Of a stretch of DNA of 8,851 bases, positions 1 to 6,048 are shown piece by piece; within the stretch, counting starts at the first letter, position 1; each line of letters opens with the position of its first letter. Position numbers and translations under genes: made by a program. The stretch is from Actinomycetota bacterium (lineage in GTDB: Bacteria; Actinomycetota; Humimicrobiia; Humimicrobiales; Humimicrobiaceae): contig JAFGDA010000123.1 in assembly GCA_016932375.1 (NCBI GenBank), positions 1-8,851 on the forward strand, given 5' to 3'. The notes below the pieces were generated by a model. It had not been told where the DNA came from. It worked only from the letters and a program-made list of their open reading frames with translations, and searched no databases.

Positions 1-53
1 AGGAAACCAGGGATGATTTCAGCCATATCGGTAAACAGCTAATAATAAGCTGA
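1..53 (+). other. Possible 3' end of an upstream gene (ambiguous frame)
   Basis: The first bases stay open in two forward frames. The frame from base 1 reads RKPGMISAISVNS and stops at TAA 40-42. The frame from base 3 reads ETRDDFSHIGKQLIIS and stops at TGA 51-53. Either could be the tail of a preceding co-directional gene, but the fragment is too short to assign a family or to choose a frame. A 5-bp inverted repeat (CAGCT 36-40, AGCTG 48-52) overlaps the end and lacks a T-run, so I do not call it a terminator. Bases 54-95 hold nothing else that I recognise. Confidence 0.2.
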
Positions 54-110
54 AGCCATACACAGTGAAGGTGTTTAAAAAATATCAAATAATTAGTGAA
101 AGAGAAGTTA

Positions 111-1169
111 ATGAAAGATACTCTTTTAAAGCCATTAACAAATGAAGATCTTGAAATATTTAAAAAAGAATTTGAAGATTTTTTGCCTTATGAAATCATA
201 GATTCCCATGTGCATTTATGGGAGCGTGATATATTTGTAAAAACTATTACAAAAGAAAGGTTAGACCAGAATCCTGCACTGGATTCCGAAATAGTTGATG
301 GTTTCAGGATAGAGGATTTTAAAAAATTCGTAAAAGAAGCATTTCCAGGTAAAAAATATGAGGGTATTTTTTTCGGGTTACCGGTAAAGGAAGCTGATCT
401 TGATATATGCAATAAATATGTTTCTGATGCTTGTAAGAAGAGCGATAGCTATGGCCTGTTTAACCCGACTGCAGATTTAAAGGAAATCCCTTCCGGTTTT
501 TTCAAAGACCGCTTTATTGGCTTTAAACCTTATCCTGACCTTGTGGATTATAAGGCTCCTGAGGATTTTTCAAAGCTTAACATTGATGTAAGCATGTTTG
601 ATTTTATTTCAAGGACAGTATTTGAATTTTGCCAGGAATATGGGCTCATCCTCCTGATCCATATACCGAGAGCCGGCAGGTTGAATGATAGACGCAACAT
701 TGAAGAGATTAAAACTATGGGTAAAAAATACCCCAATATAAAAATAATCCTTGCCCATGCAGGCAGGTCTTATTGCTACAGCGATATAAATGAAAGCATC
801 AAATATTTAAAAGAAATAAAGAACCTGTATGTTGATACTGCAATGATAAATAGTTTTTCTGTAAACAAGGTCCTGCTGGAAGAGCTGGGGCCGGACAGGT
901 TATTATACGGAAGCGATCTTCCCATTGCCCTGCTAAAGGGGAAAAACATAGATATCAATAACAGGCATTATTTTGTTACAGCCACACCCAAAACCTGGAG
1001 CCTGTCTTCGTCAAAAATGGATTTAAATAGTTTTACCTATTTCATATATGAAATCATAAGGGCACTCAAGATATCGGTAAGAAGTTTAAATCTCGGTAAA
1101 AGGGACGTAGAAAATATTTTTTACGGTAATTGCAATAATATGATTAAGGAAATTAAAGGTAATTTTTAA
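111..1169 (+). CDS. Amidohydrolase-2 family metal-dependent hydrolase
   Basis: A cytoplasmic TIM-barrel hydrolase of about 352 residues, a normal length for the amidohydrolase-2 (COG2159-like) family. Numbered from the ATG at 111, the metal-binding HxH follows the first strand as DSHVHLW (H33, H35). Other barrel landmarks are GFKPYP (K139), LLIHIPRAGR (H184), IILAHAGRS (H216) and LLYGSDLP (D269). Together these make the expected HxH, His, His, Asp set. Family members hydrolyse or decarboxylate ring compounds, and relatives in sugar loci act as sugar lactonases; the substrate here cannot be read from sequence. I chose the ATG at 111 because purine-rich GAAAGAGAAG lies just upstream. An in-frame GTG at 96 adds five residues but has no visible ribosome binding site. 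The gene lies 224 bases before the binding-protein gene and may be co-transcribed with it. A lactonase role beside the downstream dehydrogenase is inference only. Confidence 0.85.
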   Translation: MKDTLLKPLTNEDLEIFKKEFEDFLPYEIIDSHVHLWERDIFVKTITKERLDQNPALDSEIVDGFRIEDFKKFVKEAFPGKKYEGIFFGLPVKEADLDICNKYVSDACKKSDSYGLFNPTADLKEIPSGFFKDRFIGFKPYPDLVDYKAPEDFSKLNIDVSMFDFISRTVFEFCQEYGLILLIHIPRAGRLNDRRNIEEIKTMGKKYPNIKIILAHAGRSYCYSDINESIKYLKEIKNLYVDTAMINSFSVNKVLLEELGPDRLLYGSDLPIALLKGKNIDINNRHYFVTATPKTWSLSSSKMDLNSFTYFIYEIIRALKISVRSLNLGKRDVENIFYGNCNNMIKEIKGNF

Positions 1170-1232
1170 AATATAAACATTAATAAAAATTGTATTTTAA
1201 TCCTGGAAGGAGGTTGTAAGGAGGCATATAGA

Positions 1233-1259
1233 ATGAAAAAACACTGTCAATTAAAGTAA
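1233..1259 (+). CDS. Possible leader peptide, 8 residues (MKKHCQLK)
   Basis: An ATG at 1233 follows a consensus AAGGAGG (1218-1224) with 8 bases of spacing, the best-placed ribosome binding site in the leader. It opens MKKHCQLK and stops at TAA 1257-1259. The stop lies five bases before a stem-loop at 1264-1297, an arrangement resembling translated leaders that control folding of the RNA behind them. The peptide has no run of one amino acid that would point to classical attenuation. Such a short ORF can occur by chance, so this is a suggestion only. Confidence 0.22.
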   Translation: MKKHCQLK

Positions 1260-1263
1260 AAGG

Positions 1264-1297
1264 GTTGGCTGTACTTAAGTAAGATTAAGTAGCCGGT
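1264..1297 (+). promoter_or_regulatory. Stem-loop in the binding-protein leader
   Basis: GGCT (1267-1270) and ACTTAA (1273-1278) pair with TTAAGT (1285-1290) and AGCC (1291-1294), giving ten Watson-Crick pairs with a two-base GT bulge and a GTAAGA loop. Three G-T wobbles (1264-1266 with 1295-1297) can lengthen the stem. It is followed by ACATAAAATG rather than a T-run, so it is not an intrinsic terminator. It could stabilise the mRNA, act as a pause, or be part of an alternative fold. Confidence 0.45.
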
Positions 1298-1339
1298 ACA
1301 TAAAATGAAGAGGAGGTGGTATCAGGGAAAAAAATAATT

Positions 1340-1356
1340 TGGTATTTAAAATACCA
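1340..1356. promoter_or_regulatory. Perfect 17-base palindrome, candidate operator
   Basis: TGGTATTTAAAATACCA is a perfect inverted repeat of 8 bases per arm around a central A at 1348. With one T-G wobble (1339 with 1357) the symmetry reaches 1338-1358. Odd-centred palindromes of this size are typical binding sites for dimeric repressors, and it ends 24 bases before the Shine-Dalgarno of the binding-protein gene. As RNA it could also form a 7-bp hairpin with a TAA loop. No regulator gene lies in the window, so which of the two it is remains open. Confidence 0.4.
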
Positions 1357-1393
1357 GAAGCAGATATTAAAAAAATGTTTAGGAGGATTGGAA

Positions 1394-2845
1394 ATGTATA
1401 AAAGTAAAATTGTTAAAATATCATTGTTGTTTTTGGTGCTTATTTTAGTAGCATCTTTAAGTTTGTTTGGCTGTAAGGAGGAGGCACCTGCTGCCGGAGA
1501 AGAGGCAGCAGAAGCTCAAGAGGAGGCAACAGAAACCGGGGAAGAAGAAGCACCTGCAGCTGGAGAAGAGGCAGCGGAAGCTTCAGGAGAAATTGCTGTA
1601 CCTGAAGAGGAAGTAACTTTAAGCCTGTGGTTCCAGGACTGGGAAGGCGGCTCAAAATGGACGAATGATTGGGTTGCAGTATTTGAAGAAAAATATCCAA
1701 CTATTAAGATAGATGTTACGTTCCTTCCGTTTGAAGAAATAAATACAAAATTATTTCCTGCGATTGCAGCTGGAAATGAATCCGATCTAATGTTTTTTTA
1801 TGATGATTGGCTTTTAGGTAAAGATGCCTCTAAATTTTTTGGACCCGTAACTCCGGATCTCTATACATATGATGCGATAAAAGAAGTTACTTTTGAGTCA
1901 ACCATAGTCCGGTATACCGGTAGTGACGGTGAGTTATATGCCATACCATGGGGTACAGGGTCAAATGCAGCAGGTATTCTTTACCATAAAGACATAATAG
2001 ACGAAGCAGGGGTTGACATCGAAGGTATAAAAACCTGGGATGATTTAAAAGAAGCCGCAAAGAAACTCACGATACATGATGCCAGCGGAAAAATAGAAAG
2101 AAGTGGTATATTATTCACCTATCATGAAATTGCCTATACCTGGCTGGATATGATAGCAGCACAGGGAGCAGCAGATGAATTATTTAATGTAGATACAGGT
2201 GAATGGAATTTCAATATACCTGAAGCAAAAGAAACCCTTGAGTTTATTAATTCATTTGTAGAAGAGGGTTTATTTGATCCCCAGTCAGGTGATCCATTTA
2301 CAGCATTCCCAAACAAGCTGGGAGCAATGTTCGAAGTTGGTCCATGGGGACTTGGCGCATGGGGTGAGCAGTATCCGGATCTTGAGCTTGATTATATGTA
2401 TATGCCGCTATACCCGGGGACAGAAAGAAATGTCCATACAATAGCAAGCTGGGGAAGCATGGCTTATTCAAAAAATCTTGAAGGAGCTGAAAAAGATGCT
2501 GCCCTGATATTCTTAAAAGAAATTCTTGAGAACGAAGAATTCTATAACATAGCATTTAGCAATGACTACTGGGTTGGAACACCGGGCAGCAAAGCATATC
2601 TTGATAATTTAGTTCAAATGGTGGAAGCTGGAAATGTCCCTTCACCAAAAGCTGAAATAACTGCCAGATTTGCGCCAAAATATGTTGAGAATATCAATCT
2701 TTTACCAACCATGATAAGTGAACCCGAATTAATAAGGGCAACAATTTTCCCCGAAATGACCAGTGTCTTCATTGGGACAAAGACAGTAGATCAGGTACTG
2801 GATTATTTGACACAGACCTGCACAAACCTTGAGCAGGAGAAATAA
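1394..2845 (+). CDS. Sugar ABC transporter substrate-binding lipoprotein (family 1)
   Basis: The extracytoplasmic binding protein of a CUT1-type carbohydrate importer (MalE/UgpB-like, COG1653), 483 residues. A lysine-containing N-terminus and hydrophobic stretch (about residues 10-24) lead to a lipobox-like LFGC with C27 as the lipidation site, so it is anchored to the membrane surface. Residues 28-73 form an Ala/Glu-rich linker with EEAPAAGEEAAEA repeated. The binding domain begins near VTLSLWFQDW and contains aromatic residues suited to stacking on sugar rings. ATG 1394 is chosen because AGGAGG (1381-1386) lies 7 bases upstream and the signal peptide starts there. The in-frame GTG at 1316 lies inside another purine-rich run and would bury the signal peptide behind 26 extra residues. 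The gene is followed by a strong hairpin and then two permease genes. The ligand is not predictable from sequence. Confidence 0.93.
   Translation: MYKSKIVKISLLFLVLILVASLSLFGCKEEAPAAGEEAAEAQEEATETGEEEAPAAGEEAAEASGEIAVPEEEVTLSLWFQDWEGGSKWTNDWVAVFEEKYPTIKIDVTFLPFEEINTKLFPAIAAGNESDLMFFYDDWLLGKDASKFFGPVTPDLYTYDAIKEVTFESTIVRYTGSDGELYAIPWGTGSNAAGILYHKDIIDEAGVDIEGIKTWDDLKEAAKKLTIHDASGKIERSGILFTYHEIAYTWLDMIAAQGAADELFNVDTGEWNFNIPEAKETLEFINSFVEEGLFDPQSGDPFTAFPNKLGAMFEVGPWGLGAWGEQYPDLELDYMYMPLYPGTERNVHTIASWGSMAYSKNLEGAEKDAALIFLKEILENEEFYNIAFSNDYWVGTPGSKAYLDNLVQMVEAGNVPSPKAEITARFAPKYVENINLLPTMISEPELIRATIFPEMTSVFIGTKTVDQVLDYLTQTCTNLEQEK
1478..1582 (+). repeat. Tandem-like 39-base repeat coding the Ala/Glu linker
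   Basis: Two in-frame copies at 1478-1516 and 1544-1582 both encode EEAPAAGEEAAEA, with start points 66 bases (22 residues) apart and several synonymous differences. The stretch between them (QEEATETGE) looks like a degenerate relative. The repeat lies immediately after lipid cysteine C27 and forms a flexible, strongly acidic spacer between membrane and binding domain. The synonymous drift suggests either an old duplication or convergent low-complexity composition. Confidence 0.7.
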
Positions 2846-2869
2846 TCCGGTAACATTCAATAATGATAA

Positions 2870-2904
2870 TTGACAGGATGCCTTTCAAAAAGGCATCCTG
2901 TCAA
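2870..2904 (+). promoter_or_regulatory. 16-bp perfect hairpin between binding-protein and permease genes
   Basis: TTGACAGGATGCCTTT (2870-2885) and AAAGGCATCCTGTCAA (2889-2904) are exact reverse complements around a CAA loop. The hairpin starts 25 bases after the binding-protein stop and ends 28 bases before the permease start. It is followed by an A-run, not a T-run, on the + strand, and on the - strand by AATTATC-like sequence, so it does not look like an intrinsic terminator in either direction. Stem-loops in this position are known in other binding-protein operons (for example malE-malF) to protect the upstream message from 3' exonucleases, giving more binding protein than permease. That role is the likeliest one here (inference). 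Confidence 0.75.
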
Positions 2905-2932
2905 AAAAGAATATAAATTTGGAGAATTAAAA

Positions 2933-3832
2933 GTGGATTTAGTTACCAGAAAAAGGTCAAAAATAAATAGTTACATTTTAATTGTTAGTTTTTTAATATT
3001 TGCCTATTATCTTATAATTACGATCGGTCCGCTGTTTTACAATATATATATGTCATTGTCCAAAACAGACCTGATGTCAGAATGGACATTTGTAGGTTTG
3101 AGAAATTATTTATCTATCTTCAAAGATCAAATTTTCTTGAAATCCCTGCTTCATAATTTTATATATATACTGGTTATGGTACCTGTGGGTATAGGAAGTT
3201 CGCTTTTAATTGCTTTTTTAATTTATAATACTAATGGGTTTGCTAAAAAAACATATTTATTTATGTTTTTTGCCCCAGTTGTAACTTCATTAATTGCTGT
3301 ATCGGTAATATGGAGATTACTCTATTACCCTAATGTGGGTTTATTTGCAAGAGTAATCCAGGGCTTGTTCCATATAGAGGCACCGCTTTTTTTGCAGGAT
3401 CCTAATATAGCCCTGTTATGCATCATTTTAATGGATATATGGAAGGATACCGGGTTAAGGGTTGTTGTTCTTCATGCCGGGATGGAAGAAATTCCTGAAT
3501 CAGTGTTTGATTCTGCAAGGATTGATGGAGCATCTTTCTTTTCAACGTTTTTCAGGATAATCATACCGCTCCTCAGGCACCAAATAATATTCCTGGCGGC
3601 TATTTATTCAATCAATGCTTTAAGAGTTTTTGGGCAGGTATATATGATGACCGGGAATCCGGCTGGAGGACCGGCACATTCAACACAGGTCCTTGTTGTG
3701 AGGATGTACCAGGAAGCTTTTCTATATACAAAATTTGGCAGGGGAGCAGCTATCAGCATGATTGTATTTATCATGCTTTTTGGTCTTGTATACCTGGAAA
3801 TTAAATCATTTAGCAAAGGCTGGGAGTATTAG
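2933..3832 (+). CDS. Carbohydrate ABC transporter permease, MalF/UgpA-like
   Basis: One of two membrane subunits of the importer (COG1175 type), 299 residues. Six hydrophobic segments are visible at about 14-40, 74-98, 107-130, 159-181, 216-235 and 271-291. The cytoplasmic EAA loop that docks on the ATPase reads DSARIDGAS (193-201) followed by FFRIIIPLL, a standard CUT1 signature with the first E of EAA replaced by D. Start choice: GTG 2933 has GGAG at 2921-2924 with 8 bases of spacing and gives a normal N-terminus. An in-frame TTG at 2870 would place 21 codons across the 2870-2904 hairpin and has no ribosome binding site. The next permease begins 5 bases after its stop, so the two are almost certainly translated together as a heterodimer. 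Confidence 0.9.
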   Translation: MDLVTRKRSKINSYILIVSFLIFAYYLIITIGPLFYNIYMSLSKTDLMSEWTFVGLRNYLSIFKDQIFLKSLLHNFIYILVMVPVGIGSSLLIAFLIYNTNGFAKKTYLFMFFAPVVTSLIAVSVIWRLLYYPNVGLFARVIQGLFHIEAPLFLQDPNIALLCIILMDIWKDTGLRVVVLHAGMEEIPESVFDSARIDGASFFSTFFRIIIPLLRHQIIFLAAIYSINALRVFGQVYMMTGNPAGGPAHSTQVLVVRMYQEAFLYTKFGRGAAISMIVFIMLFGLVYLEIKSFSKGWEY

Positions 3833-3837
3833 GGGAA

Positions 3838-4701
3838 ATGCTTAAAAATAAAAAAATAAAATTAAATAGTAATAGGATATCAAGATATGCTTCCAGGTTT
3901 ACTTTGCATTTGATATTAATTATAGGCAGCTTTGCAATGATAGTACCGTTTTTATGGATGATAATATCATCCTTTAAACCGAATATAGATATAATTAGCG
4001 TAAACTTTCAATTATTCTCATCTAATTGGACCCTGGAAAATTATCAAAAAATATTCAGGGAAATGCCAATTTTAAGGGCATATCTTAATAGCCTGTTTGT
4101 AGCTACGGTCGCAACTTTCTTTACTGTTTTGAGTTCCAGCGCTGCGGGTTATTTATTTGCCAAATTGAGATTCTGGGGAAGGGATGCCCTGTTTTTCATT
4201 GTCCTCGGCAGCATCATGATCCCGGCAGAAATAGTTATAATACCATTGTATCTTATGATAAGCAAAGTCAGTCTTGTAAACTCGTATACTGCCCTTATAG
4301 CTCCATTTCTCATAAATGCTTTTGGAGTTTTTTTAATGCGTCAATTTATCTACGGTATACCAAACGAGAATATAGAAGCTGCAAGGATTGACGGCGCCTC
4401 TGACTGGAGAATTTACTTCAATATAATTATACCGCTTATAAAACCATGTATAGCTGTTGTTGGAATTCTTACTTTTATATGGACCTATGATAATTTCCTC
4501 TGGGCACTTGTAGTGGTAAGTGAAACGAAAATGATGACCCTGCCCCTTATACTTGGACGCTATGCAATGACAGAAGGAGGAGTAATCGCCGGCGCAAGCA
4601 TGGCGACAACTTCAATTGTGGTAATACCTGTCCTCATTGTATATGCATTTTTCCAGAGATTTTTCATTAAGGGTTTGAGCATGACCGGAATTAAAGCTTA
4701 G
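3838..4701 (+). CDS. Carbohydrate ABC transporter permease, MalG/UgpE-like
   Basis: The second membrane subunit of the importer (COG0395 type), 287 residues, the usual length. Six membrane segments lie at about 22-45, 84-108, 117-140, 148-170, 203-223 and 255-277. The EAA loop reads EAARIDGAS (180-188) followed by an IIIPL motif, and the C-terminus FFIKGLSMTGIKA matches the characteristic end of MalG-type permeases. The start lies only 5 bases after the preceding stop, with a purine-rich GGGAG and AGGGG overlapping that stop, so translational coupling is likely. No ATPase gene follows. In many Gram-positive and related bacteria, CUT1 importers share one distant MsiK/MalK-like ATPase, which would explain its absence. 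Confidence 0.92.
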   Translation: MLKNKKIKLNSNRISRYASRFTLHLILIIGSFAMIVPFLWMIISSFKPNIDIISVNFQLFSSNWTLENYQKIFREMPILRAYLNSLFVATVATFFTVLSSSAAGYLFAKLRFWGRDALFFIVLGSIMIPAEIVIIPLYLMISKVSLVNSYTALIAPFLINAFGVFLMRQFIYGIPNENIEAARIDGASDWRIYFNIIIPLIKPCIAVVGILTFIWTYDNFLWALVVVSETKMMTLPLILGRYAMTEGGVIAGASMATTSIVVIPVLIVYAFFQRFFIKGLSMTGIKA

Positions 4702-4763
4702 CCAGGGAAGTTATCAATACATGCGTTATTAATCAAATAGTAAAAGAAGCAAAGGTAGATTAA

Positions 4764-5939
4764 ATGAACTCAAGAGAATTATTTTTGAAAACATTGAATT
4801 TTGAAAAAAACGCCCGGACATTAAAATGGGAATTTGGATTCTGGGGTGGCACATTGCAGAGATGGTATAAGGAAGGGCTCCCACTTAAGGAAGGCTTCAA
4901 AAGGAAAATTATTTATGGAGATACTATACTGGGACCTGGTTTTGAATACCCCCTTCCAAGTTTGGATGAAGAACTGCTTATGGAATCAGACATAAGTTCA
5001 TATTTTAACTTTGATGAAGGGCCTATTACTTTTCCTTTTAACTGGTTTTATTGCCCGAGATTCGAAGTAAAAATAATAAGGGAAACAGAAGAAAAGGTTG
5101 AATATATCGGAAATGACGGAATAAGAAGGCTGGCATATAAAGATGAGAGGAGCATGCCTCAATGGATAGAGCATCCGGTAAAAGATGAATCAGACTGGGA
5201 AGAGATTAAAGATAGCAGGTTAAACCTCAAGAATATTAACGAGCGTATTACTGTTGATGATATAAACCAGTATGTATCGGAATGCAAAAACAGGAATCGC
5301 CCGATGTGTCTCTATGGTACCCCTGTAGGGTTTTTTGGGATACTGAGAATTTTGATAGGTGAAGAAAGCTTATACTACTGGTATTATGACAAACCGGCTT
5401 TTTTGAAAGAGATACTGGAATATCTTTGCAGTTTCTGGTTGGGTATCGCGGAAGAGCTGACATCTAAAATAGATTTCGACTACGGGAGATTTTTCGAAGA
5501 TATGGCTTATAAAGGTGGATCCCTTGTCAGTCCGGAAATATTCAGGGAGTTCATATCGCCATATTACAGGCGGTTAATAGATTTTGCAAAATCCAGGGGG
5601 GTGAAGCATTTTATAGTTGATTCGGATGGATATATGGAAGATTTGATCCCGCTGTTTCTGGATGCCGGGATGAATGGATTTTTACCATTTGAGGTCCAGG
5701 CAGGAAATGACATTGAAAGAATCAGGAAAAATTATCCCGGTATCGCTATCCTGGGTGGTGTTGATAAGAAAGCTCTTATTGATAAGGAAAATATCGACAG
5801 GGAATTGGAAAAGGTAAAAAGGATGCTAAAGATAGGAGGTTATATTCCCTATGTTGATCATACCGTTCCACCGAATATAAGCTGGGACAACTTTAAGTAC
5901 TACAGGGAAAAATTAAATAATATTATCGAAAATAATTAA
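4764..5939 (+). CDS. Uroporphyrinogen decarboxylase (URO-D) superfamily protein, unknown substrate
   Basis: A soluble 391-residue protein of the URO-D/methyltransferase superfamily (COG0407-like). Superfamily features are an N-terminal MNSRELFLKTLNFE helix, the late-barrel GVKHFIVDSDGYMEDLIPLFLD segment (near 280-298), ILGGVDKKAL and a C-terminal GGYIPYVDHTVPPN with H366. It is not haem-pathway HemE: the porphyrin-binding MRQAGRY motif near the N-terminus is absent, replaced by WEFGFWGGTLQRW. It also departs from MtaA-type methyltransferases, whose zinc site is HxCG: the corresponding stretch reads D286-S-D288-G289. This DSDG form occurs in a large, poorly characterised branch of the family. 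AAAGG at 4751-4755 sits 8 bases before the ATG. The gene follows the permease by 62 bases and is probably in the same operon. Some step on the imported compound is likely, perhaps decarboxylation or methyl transfer, but neither is shown. Confidence 0.82.
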   Translation: MNSRELFLKTLNFEKNARTLKWEFGFWGGTLQRWYKEGLPLKEGFKRKIIYGDTILGPGFEYPLPSLDEELLMESDISSYFNFDEGPITFPFNWFYCPRFEVKIIRETEEKVEYIGNDGIRRLAYKDERSMPQWIEHPVKDESDWEEIKDSRLNLKNINERITVDDINQYVSECKNRNRPMCLYGTPVGFFGILRILIGEESLYYWYYDKPAFLKEILEYLCSFWLGIAEELTSKIDFDYGRFFEDMAYKGGSLVSPEIFREFISPYYRRLIDFAKSRGVKHFIVDSDGYMEDLIPLFLDAGMNGFLPFEVQAGNDIERIRKNYPGIAILGGVDKKALIDKENIDRELEKVKRMLKIGGYIPYVDHTVPPNISWDNFKYYREKLNNIIENN

Positions 5940-5983
5940 TAATTGTAGATTGTTGCCGTTTTAAATGGGGAACCAGATTTTTA

Positions 5984-6012
5984 TTGAATTGATTTAAAAC
6001 TTTTTTTATAAA
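5984..6012 (+). promoter_or_regulatory. Possible sigma-70-type promoter before the oxidoreductase gene
   Basis: TTGAAT (5984-5989) and TATAAA (6007-6012) are separated by 17 bases, a good spacing with four of six and five of six consensus matches. It lies in the 109-base gap after the URO-D-like gene and 37 bases before the oxidoreductase start, so a second transcription unit could begin here. The gap is very AT-rich, so a chance match is quite possible. Confidence 0.35.
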
Positions 6013-6048
6013 AACTGTAAATAATTTTAAAGAGGAGGATGCTATTAT

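Larger units (their letters stand above)
1170..1393 (+). other. Leader region of the binding-protein gene
   Basis: This 224-base non-coding stretch separates the hydrolase from the binding protein and is unusually structured. In order it holds two Shine-Dalgarno-like runs (AAGGAGGT 1207-1214, AAGGAGG 1218-1224), a possible 8-codon ORF, a stem-loop at 1264-1297, an orphan AGGAGGT at 1311-1317, a palindrome at 1340-1356 and the functional AGGAGG at 1381-1386. I could not place a convincing -35/-10 pair, although AT-rich sequence at 1160-1200 could hold a promoter. The arrangement suggests regulation of binding-protein synthesis through RNA or an operator (inference). Confidence 0.5.

Noticed and set aside
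36..52. Terminator hairpin at the left edge
   Set aside because: The stem is only 5 bp and is followed by AAGCC rather than a T-run.
1305..1337. Second short leader ORF (MKRRWYQGKK)
   Set aside because: No Shine-Dalgarno precedes its ATG, and its codons are simply the purine run of the orphan AGGAGG.
1316..1393. N-terminal extension of the binding protein from GTG 1316
   Set aside because: The GTG lies inside an AGGAGGTGG run, and the extension would put 26 residues before an obvious lipoprotein signal peptide. ATG 1394 has its own AGGAGG at the right distance.
1440..1700. Reverse-strand leucine/proline-rich ORF
   Set aside because: It is the complement of the Ala/Glu-rich linker repeat in the binding protein. 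Its composition is explained entirely by the sense gene.
2870..2875. TTGACA as a -35 promoter box
   Set aside because: It is part of the hairpin arm, and no -10-like hexamer occurs 16-18 bases downstream (sequence there is GGCATCC).
2870..2904. Intrinsic transcription terminator
   Set aside because: The stem is strong, but neither strand has a T-run after it, and co-directional permease genes of the same transporter follow.
2870..2932. Permease start at TTG 2870
   Set aside because: It would translate both arms of the perfect hairpin and has no ribosome binding site. GTG 2933 has GGAG 8 bases upstream and gives a normal family N-terminus.
4764..5939. Haem biosynthesis gene hemE
   Set aside because: The MRQAGRY porphyrin-binding motif is absent, no other haem genes are nearby, and the context is sugar transport.
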